A DNA stretch of 53,246 nt from an uncultured Flavobacteriales bacterium (GTDB taxonomy: Bacteria; Bacteroidota; Bacteroidia; Flavobacteriales; BACL11). Under the pieces are notes generated by a model that was not told where the DNA came from, did not search any database, and saw only the letters and a program-made list of their open reading frames with translations. Location: NCBI GenBank assembly GCA_905478555.1, contig CAJQIZ010000009.1:1-53246 (forward strand), read 5' to 3'. The position numbers and the translations under genes are program-made. Of this stretch, positions 48,205 to 53,246 are shown piece after piece. How positions within the stretch are numbered: position 1 is the stretch's first letter; every line of letters begins with the position of its first letter.

Positions 48205-49530
48205 TTAGTTTATATTATCGTCAGAAAATAAATCTTCTAACATTTTTTTAAATTTACCACCTAACCCTAATCCGACAGTTGGAGGTTCTGGTTCTGGATT
48301 AACTACATTAACTACTTCTAAAGAAGGAGATACTTTTTCCCAATCTACTTCTTCAAATCCTTTTTGCACCAATCCAACCCCTGTAGAATAAATAGGGTTT
48401 TTAATCATATTAGCTGAATCTACTCCTAAATGTTCGTTAGGATACCCAACTCTAACCTCCTTACCAGTTATATAAGATACTAATTGAGGTAAGTTTTTTA
48501 ATAAAGAACCTCCACCAGTCAATACAATTCCAGTCATTAATTTATCTCCATATCCAGAAGATTTTATCTGATAGTTTACCAAGTCAATAATCTCCTTCAT
48601 TCTGGATTCAATTACAGCAGATAGATTTTTTACTGATACTTCTTTCGGATCTTTACCTCTTAATCCTGGTATAGAAACAATTACATTTTCCTTAGCAGAA
48701 TCACTCATTGCATACCCAAATTTTACCTTTAGCATTTCCGCTTGTTTCTCTAAAATTTGAATACCCTGTTTTATATCTTTAGTAATTACATTTCCACCAA
48801 ATGGAATTACTGATGTATGACGAATTATTCCATCTAAAAATATAGCAACATCAGTAGTACCACCACCAATATCTACTAAGCATACTCCTTCCGAAAGTTC
48901 GTCCTCATCTAACACAGCAACTGCAGATGCAAAGGGCTCTAAAATTAAATTTTTAGATTTTAAACCTGCCTTTTGTACACACCTAACTATGTTTTTTACA
49001 GCAGCCACTTTAGCAGTTATAATATGAAAATCTGCTTCAATATTTACTCCCGCCATTCCTTTCGGGTCTTGTATAAAATCTTCTCCATCTACAGTGTATT
49101 CCTGAGGAATAACATGAATTACCTCCTCATCTGGGAATGTAACTAACTTATACATATTTGAAATTAATTTATCTAAATCTGCTTTTGCAATCTCTTCATT
49201 AATATCATCTCTAACTAAAGCACCTCTATGTTGCAAACTCTTTATATGTTGGCCAGCAATACCTACATATACTTCTTTAATATCAATACCAGATTCCGCC
49301 TCTGCTTGTGCTACCGCAATTTTAATAGAATCAACTGTTTTATCAATATTTGCAACCACACCTCTACTAACACCATTAGAAACAGATTTTCCTGTACCAA
49401 GTATGTCTAACTTGCCATATTGATCTTTCTTACCAACTAAAACTGATATTTTAGTAGTACCTATATCTAAACCAACTACAATTTCAGATTTGTTTTTTTC
49501 TAGTTCCATATTGTTTTCTGTGTTTTCCAT
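48205..49530 (-). CDS. ftsA: Cell division protein FtsA
   Basis: 441 residues of the actin/Hsp70 fold. Phosphate 1 is VVGLDIGTTKISVLVG and phosphate 2 is CLVDIGGGTTDVAIF. The adenosine motif is in TGIVLTGGGSLLKNL, and the 1C domain includes VIPQEYTVDGEDFIQDPKGM. The C-terminus KFKKMLEDLF is an amphipathic helix that tethers FtsZ filaments to the membrane. It sits between ftsQ (3-base gap) and ftsZ. Confidence 0.96.
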   Translation of the reverse strand: MENTENNMELEKNKSEIVVGLDIGTTKISVLVGKKDQYGKLDILGTGKSVSNGVSRGVVANIDKTVDSIKIAVAQAEAESGIDIKEVYVGIAGQHIKSLQHRGALVRDDINEEIAKADLDKLISNMYKLVTFPDEEVIHVIPQEYTVDGEDFIQDPKGMAGVNIEADFHIITAKVAAVKNIVRCVQKAGLKSKNLILEPFASAVAVLDEDELSEGVCLVDIGGGTTDVAIFLDGIIRHTSVIPFGGNVITKDIKQGIQILEKQAEMLKVKFGYAMSDSAKENVIVSIPGLRGKDPKEVSVKNLSAVIESRMKEIIDLVNYQIKSSGYGDKLMTGIVLTGGGSLLKNLPQLVSYITGKEVRVGYPNEHLGVDSANMIKNPIYSTGVGLVQKGFEEVDWEKVSPSLEVVNVVNPEPEPPTVGLGLGGKFKKMLEDLFSDDNIN

Positions 49531-49533
49531 ATT

Positions 49534-50244
49534 CTATTTTTTAATGCAAACTATTTGATTTTTATATTCTAAGTTGAGTGTCTTATATTCTTTGTTTTGA
49601 GAATTTCCTTTTTCGTAATACAACATTAAATTCTCAAATTTTTCTTTTACATCCTTAATTTTCCCAAACTCTAATTGTTCCCCTAATTTTGTAAGCATCA
49701 ACAATTTTGACTTCTCTATGTTTATCTGTACAATTTGCTTTTTCCAGAAAGTATTGTTATATATAAATTCTGATAATTCAAATAATTCTGCATTCTTAAC
49801 AGAGTGTATTTCCCCTGTAACTAACAACATTCTAGAAGTGAAAATATTAGAGAGAGGCATTTTCAATCCGTCCTCATCTAAATAATAACCTTTTTTACCT
49901 TCTTGAATTCTAACAATTGGTTTTCGTTGTGTTAATGTTATAAATACATTAGCACTCATATCGGAATACACGTCAGCCGACTTAATAGAAGGATGATTAA
50001 TCAACATATTCTCCATATTACTAAAAGATACATTATTTAACAAAATAGAATCTGGATACAAGGTATTCTCTTTTAAATATTCAATTACCACTTCATTAGT
50101 TACAAATTTATTTTCATCTATCTCAATAGTGATTTCAGATAACTTACAATATTTATCTCCCATACTATCAACAGCAAAATATATCATTGTTATCAATAAC
50201 AAAATCCCTAGTATAAATCTTATAAGATTAAAAATATTTCTCAT
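49534..50244 (-). CDS. ftsQ: Cell division protein FtsQ
   Basis: 236 residues. One transmembrane helix at about 6-24 (LIRFILGILLLITMIYFAV) is followed by a POTRA-like segment (ITIEIDENKFVTNEVVIEYL, NHPSIKSADVY) and the FtsQ beta domain (LTQRKPIVRIQEGKKGYYLDEDGLKMPL). It links cytoplasmic ring proteins to the septal wall synthesis machinery. Sequence is divergent, but context is decisive: ATGA overlap with murC and 3 bases before ftsA. Confidence 0.9.
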   Translation of the reverse strand: MRNIFNLIRFILGILLLITMIYFAVDSMGDKYCKLSEITIEIDENKFVTNEVVIEYLKENTLYPDSILLNNVSFSNMENMLINHPSIKSADVYSDMSANVFITLTQRKPIVRIQEGKKGYYLDEDGLKMPLSNIFTSRMLLVTGEIHSVKNAELFELSEFIYNNTFWKKQIVQINIEKSKLLMLTKLGEQLEFGKIKDVKEKFENLMLYYEKGNSQNKEYKTLNLEYKNQIVCIKK

Positions 50245-51614
50245 AATAATGAAGTTTTAATATCCCCTACTATTGTACCAATATCTCCTGCACCTAAAGT
50301 TAACAATAACTCAACTTCCTCTCCTTCCAACAATTTTACCACATCATTTAAACGACAAAGTTGTAGTTTATTTACATTACATTTTTCTGCCAACACTTCT
50401 GAACTTACCCCATTAATAGGTTGTTCTCTAGCTGCATAAATATCTAACAAAATCAGATGATTACATAACGAAAGTGCAACAGCAAATTCATTCATAAAAT
50501 CATTAGTTCTACTATATAAATGAGGTTGAAAAAGTACTGTGATTTTTTTATTAGGATACATTTTTTTAACCGCCTGAATACTTACAGTTATTTCTTTCGG
50601 ATGATGAGCATAATCATCAATATATATTATTTTTTCAGAAATAATATGAGTTTCGAACCTTCTCTTTATTCCTTTAAAACTATTAATTCCATCAAGCAAA
50701 CAAACATTACTCACTCCTAATTGTTTTGATACAGCAATAGAAACAAGAGCATTAGAAACATTATACTCTCCTCCCATATTTAACTTAAACTGACTTATTA
50801 ACTCGTTGTTTATCTCTACATCAAACAACATATTATTAGCAGATGAAGAAATATTTAGGGCGGTACAGTCAGAAGTTAGAGAGCTACTATACTTTAAAAT
50901 AGTAATATCGTCTCTTACAACAAAAGTGCTATCAATATTTGCTTCTAAATATAAAGTACCACCAGTTTTAATGTTATTTGTAAAATCAGTAAATGCTGAA
51001 AGTAAATTTTCTTTTGTTTTGTAAATATCTAAATGATCGGCATCTACAGAAGTAATAATAGCAACATCCGGACTTAAAGTTAGGAACGACCTATCAAATT
51101 CATCCGCTTCCACAACAATAATACTTTTTACAGAACCTAAAACAAGGTTAGAATTATAGTTAGAACTAATACCACCTAAAAAAGCAGTACAATCAACATC
51201 AGAGTTATGTAATACATGAGCAATCATAGTAGAAGTAGTAGTCTTCCCATGTGTACCAGCAACGGCAATTGAAAAATTGTCTTCTGTTATTTTACCTAAA
51301 ACTTCTGACCTCTTTAATACTTCAAATCCATTTTCTATAAAATAAGACAACTCTTTATTTTCATAAGGAATCGCGGCAGTATACACTACCAAACTTTCCT
51401 GTTTATTTTCCTTAATATTTACTGAAATATTCTCTACACTATCCAAATAATGGATTTCCATACCCTCTTTTTCTAAATCAGAACACAAGGTGGATTTTAC
51501 TTTGTCATAACCATAAATATTTATTTTTTTTGCATTAAAATATCTAGAAAGAGCACTCATACCAATACCTCCGATTCCAATGAAATAAATATTTTTATAT
51601 TCTGACAAACCCAT
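50241..51614 (-). CDS. murC: UDP-N-acetylmuramate-L-alanine ligase MurC
   Basis: 457 residues. The UDP-binding N-terminus has YFIGIGGIGMSALSRYF. The ATP P-loop is AVAGTHGKTTTSTMIAHVL, the middle domain has VEADEFDRSFL and SVDADHLDIY, and the C-terminal ligase domain has YIDDYAHHPKEITV and FQPHLYSRT. It adds L-Ala to UDP-MurNAc, the first amino acid of the peptidoglycan stem. Start and stop overlap murG and ftsQ by 1 and 4 bases. Confidence 0.97.
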   Translation of the reverse strand: MGLSEYKNIYFIGIGGIGMSALSRYFNAKKINIYGYDKVKSTLCSDLEKEGMEIHYLDSVENISVNIKENKQESLVVYTAAIPYENKELSYFIENGFEVLKRSEVLGKITEDNFSIAVAGTHGKTTTSTMIAHVLHNSDVDCTAFLGGISSNYNSNLVLGSVKSIIVVEADEFDRSFLTLSPDVAIITSVDADHLDIYKTKENLLSAFTDFTNNIKTGGTLYLEANIDSTFVVRDDITILKYSSSLTSDCTALNISSSANNMLFDVEINNELISQFKLNMGGEYNVSNALVSIAVSKQLGVSNVCLLDGINSFKGIKRRFETHIISEKIIYIDDYAHHPKEITVSIQAVKKMYPNKKITVLFQPHLYSRTNDFMNEFAVALSLCNHLILLDIYAAREQPINGVSSEVLAEKCNVNKLQLCRLNDVVKLLEGEEVELLLTLGAGDIGTIVGDIKTSLL

Positions 51615-52714
51615 TATTCTATTAAATTTAACGATAAATCTGATATTCTGACTGCAGCATTATCTACAGATAATTTTTGAATATTACTACTTAACAATCC
51701 TTGTAAATCCTTATTTCTAGATAAAGATATCAACTCACTTACAAGTTTACGCTTTGCATCAACATCTTTTACCATGAGTGCAGAATTCTTATTAACTAAC
51801 GATTGTGCATTTTGTGTCTGATGGTCTTCTGCAACATTTGGTGAAGGGACTAAAAGGATAGGTTTTCCTACAAAACACAACTCCGAAATTGCTATTGCAC
51901 CTGCTCTGGAAACAATAATATCTGATGCTGCATAAGCTAAATCCATTTCTCTAATAAACATATGAGAAGATATACCATATATATTTATATCTTCAATAAT
52001 ATTTTTAGCTTCATCACTAAAAGAAGTTCCAGTTTGCCAAATTAAGTTCAATTCATTATTAGCAAACTCTGAGATACTCTCTTTTATAGATTCGTTTATA
52101 GTACGAGCACCCAAACTACCCCCCACAACTAAAATAGTAATTTTACCATTATTTACTCCGAATAATTTTTTCCCTTCTTCTCTTTTATCTTTAAAATTTA
52201 ATATCGCTTTTCTAATTGGGTTTCCAGTAAATATAATTTTATCTTTAGGGAAGAATCTCTCCATATTATCATAAGCAACACATACCTTATTTACATATTT
52301 TGATAGTACTTTATTTGTGATTCCAGGGTATGAATTTTGTTCTTGAATAACAGATGGTATTCCCTTTCTGCTGGCAACAAAAAGTAAAGGACCACTTGCA
52401 AAACCACCCGTACCGATCACCAAGTCAGGTTTAAATCTCCTCACTATTTTCATTGATTTAATAACACTACTAATTAATTTAAAAGGAAACATTAAATTTC
52501 TGCTACTAAAACTTCTTTGAAAACCAGAAATCCATAGACCTTCAATTTTATAACCTGCTTCCGGAACTTTCTGCATCTCCATTCTATCTTTCGCTCCAAC
52601 AAATAATAATTCAATATCACTTACTTTATTTTCTAAAGATTTTGCAATTGCAATTGCTGGGAATATATGACCCCCAGTACCACCTCCACTCACTATTACT
52701 TTAAGCTTTTTCAT
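51614..52714 (-). CDS. murG: UDP-GlcNAc:lipid I transferase MurG
   Basis: 366 residues. I start at the ATG at 52714 (MKKLKVIVSGGGTGGHIFPA) because the family begins there; the ten extra codons to an upstream ATG at 52744 would run well into ftsW. Motifs: the lipid-binding loop GGGTGGHIFPAIAIA, GTGGFASGPLLFVAS, QEQNSYPGITNK, VVGGSLGARTINE, and SRAGAIAISEL for UDP-GlcNAc. It converts lipid I to lipid II on the inner face of the membrane. Even the shorter start overlaps the end of ftsW by 14 bases. Confidence 0.96.
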   Translation of the reverse strand: MKKLKVIVSGGGTGGHIFPAIAIAKSLENKVSDIELLFVGAKDRMEMQKVPEAGYKIEGLWISGFQRSFSSRNLMFPFKLISSVIKSMKIVRRFKPDLVIGTGGFASGPLLFVASRKGIPSVIQEQNSYPGITNKVLSKYVNKVCVAYDNMERFFPKDKIIFTGNPIRKAILNFKDKREEGKKLFGVNNGKITILVVGGSLGARTINESIKESISEFANNELNLIWQTGTSFSDEAKNIIEDINIYGISSHMFIREMDLAYAASDIIVSRAGAIAISELCFVGKPILLVPSPNVAEDHQTQNAQSLVNKNSALMVKDVDAKRKLVSELISLSRNKDLQGLLSSNIQKLSVDNAAVRISDLSLNLIE

Positions 52715-53246
52715 AATCTCTATCTTCAGGGTTTCTACTAACACTTAGAATAATACCAACCGCAATACATGTAAAAATAATTGAGGTACCACCTTTACTT
52801 ATTAAAGGTAATGTTTGTCCTGTAACTGGAAACAAACCAACATTAACAGCCATATTAACAGCTGCTTGAAAAATTAACGCAAATGATAGAGAAGCTACCA
52901 TTAACGAACCAAATACACTCTCTGTTCTATGAGAAATGATAATAGAACGATAAAAAATTATTAGATATAATAACATAGGAAATATACCTCCTAAAATCAA
53001 ACCATATTGTTCCACAGTTATGGCATAAATAAAATCAGAAGATCCCGCATAAAGAAAATGTCTTTGAACTCCTTTACCAGGTCCTTTACCAAAAAACCCT
53101 CCATTTTTAATCGCAATTTTCGATTCATTTAATTGATGACCCTCATTCTTATTATGGTTTACTGAAGGATCTAAAAACCCATCTATTCTACTCACCCAAG
53201 TTGCAGATCTTGGCACAATTTCTTTTACAATAGGAAAATATTTCCC
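52701..53246 (-). CDS. ftsW: FtsW lipid II polymerase, C-terminal part (cut by the window edge)
   Basis: The frame is open to the right edge and begins GKYFPIVKEIVPRSATW, so only the last about 181 codons are present. Features of SEDS proteins: the loop VSRIDGFLDPS, NGGFFGKGPGKGVQ before the extracytoplasmic segment SDFIYAITVEQYGLILG, then three helices with NVGLFPVTGQTLPLISKGGTS, the conserved Pro/Gly-rich end. RodA is less likely because murG and murC follow directly. It polymerises septal glycan with a class B PBP. Confidence 0.93.
   Translation of the reverse strand, partial: GKYFPIVKEIVPRSATWVSRIDGFLDPSVNHNKNEGHQLNESKIAIKNGGFFGKGPGKGVQRHFLYAGSSDFIYAITVEQYGLILGGIFPMLLYLIIFYRSIIISHRTESVFGSLMVASLSFALIFQAAVNMAVNVGLFPVTGQTLPLISKGGTSIIFTCIAVGIILSVSRNPEDRDYEKA

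Noticed and set aside
52715-52744. Upstream ATG of murG
   Set aside because: It would extend murG by ten residues further into ftsW; the MurG family begins at MKKLKVIVSGGGTGG.

Overview
The window is a low-GC chromosomal segment from a gliding-type member of the Bacteroidota, most likely in or near the Flavobacteriales. The evidence is a complete porP-gldK-gldL-gldM-gldN type IX secretion (T9SS) core, a giant SprB-repeat protein with a T9SS sorting tail, Bacteroidota-type promoters (TAnnTTTG at -7), and the gene orders miaB / sigma-54 activator / lptE / TPR / secG / groES-groEL and ftsW-murG-murC-ftsQ-ftsA-ftsZ. No rRNA, tRNA, CRISPR array, insertion sequence or phage gene was seen.

Layout. 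(1) 1-14920 is a surface-protein region. A giant secreted mosaic protein runs off the left edge on the minus strand (1-6016). It faces a 2189-residue SprB-like adhesin (6676-13245), which is followed by a TPR/SPOR-like periplasmic protein. The spacer between the two giant genes holds a leader RNA with a terminator-like hairpin just upstream of the left giant gene, and a decayed copy of that gene's repeat module. (2) 14929-28018 is a 13-gene minus-strand exopolysaccharide/O-antigen operon: Wzz-like regulator, UDP-glucose dehydrogenase, MurJ-type flippase, EpsG-like and Wzy/ligase-like membrane proteins, sulfotransferase, two GNAT-like proteins, GT2, phosphoglycosyl transferase, aminotransferase, 4,6-dehydratase and GT4. 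(3) 28088-33770 is the T9SS core operon, directly upstream of the polysaccharide operon and separated from it by one terminator hairpin. (4) 33862-37359 holds a degenerate arginase-family protein and topA. (5) 37544-43694 is a plus-strand housekeeping run from miaB to groEL, ending in a strong terminator. (6) 43846-46299 is a small minus-strand cassette: a beta-barrel-like protein, a fatty acid desaturase and two small related membrane proteins. It has a promoter with an inverted repeat at the -33 position. (7) 46467-53246 is the end of the division and cell-wall (dcw) cluster, with ftsW cut by the right edge.

How the parts fit: the T9SS can export the giant proteins (the SprB-like one carries a visible type A sorting tail), and the neighbouring operon makes a probably sulfated, uronic-acid-containing surface polysaccharide. 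Much of the left 34 kb is therefore devoted to cell-surface building. The least expected signals are the leader RNA hairpins (6055-6141), foreign domains inserted at the same loop of SprB repeats in both giant proteins, the arginase-fold protein without its metal ligands, and inverted repeats placed over the -33 regions of the desaturase and groES promoters.
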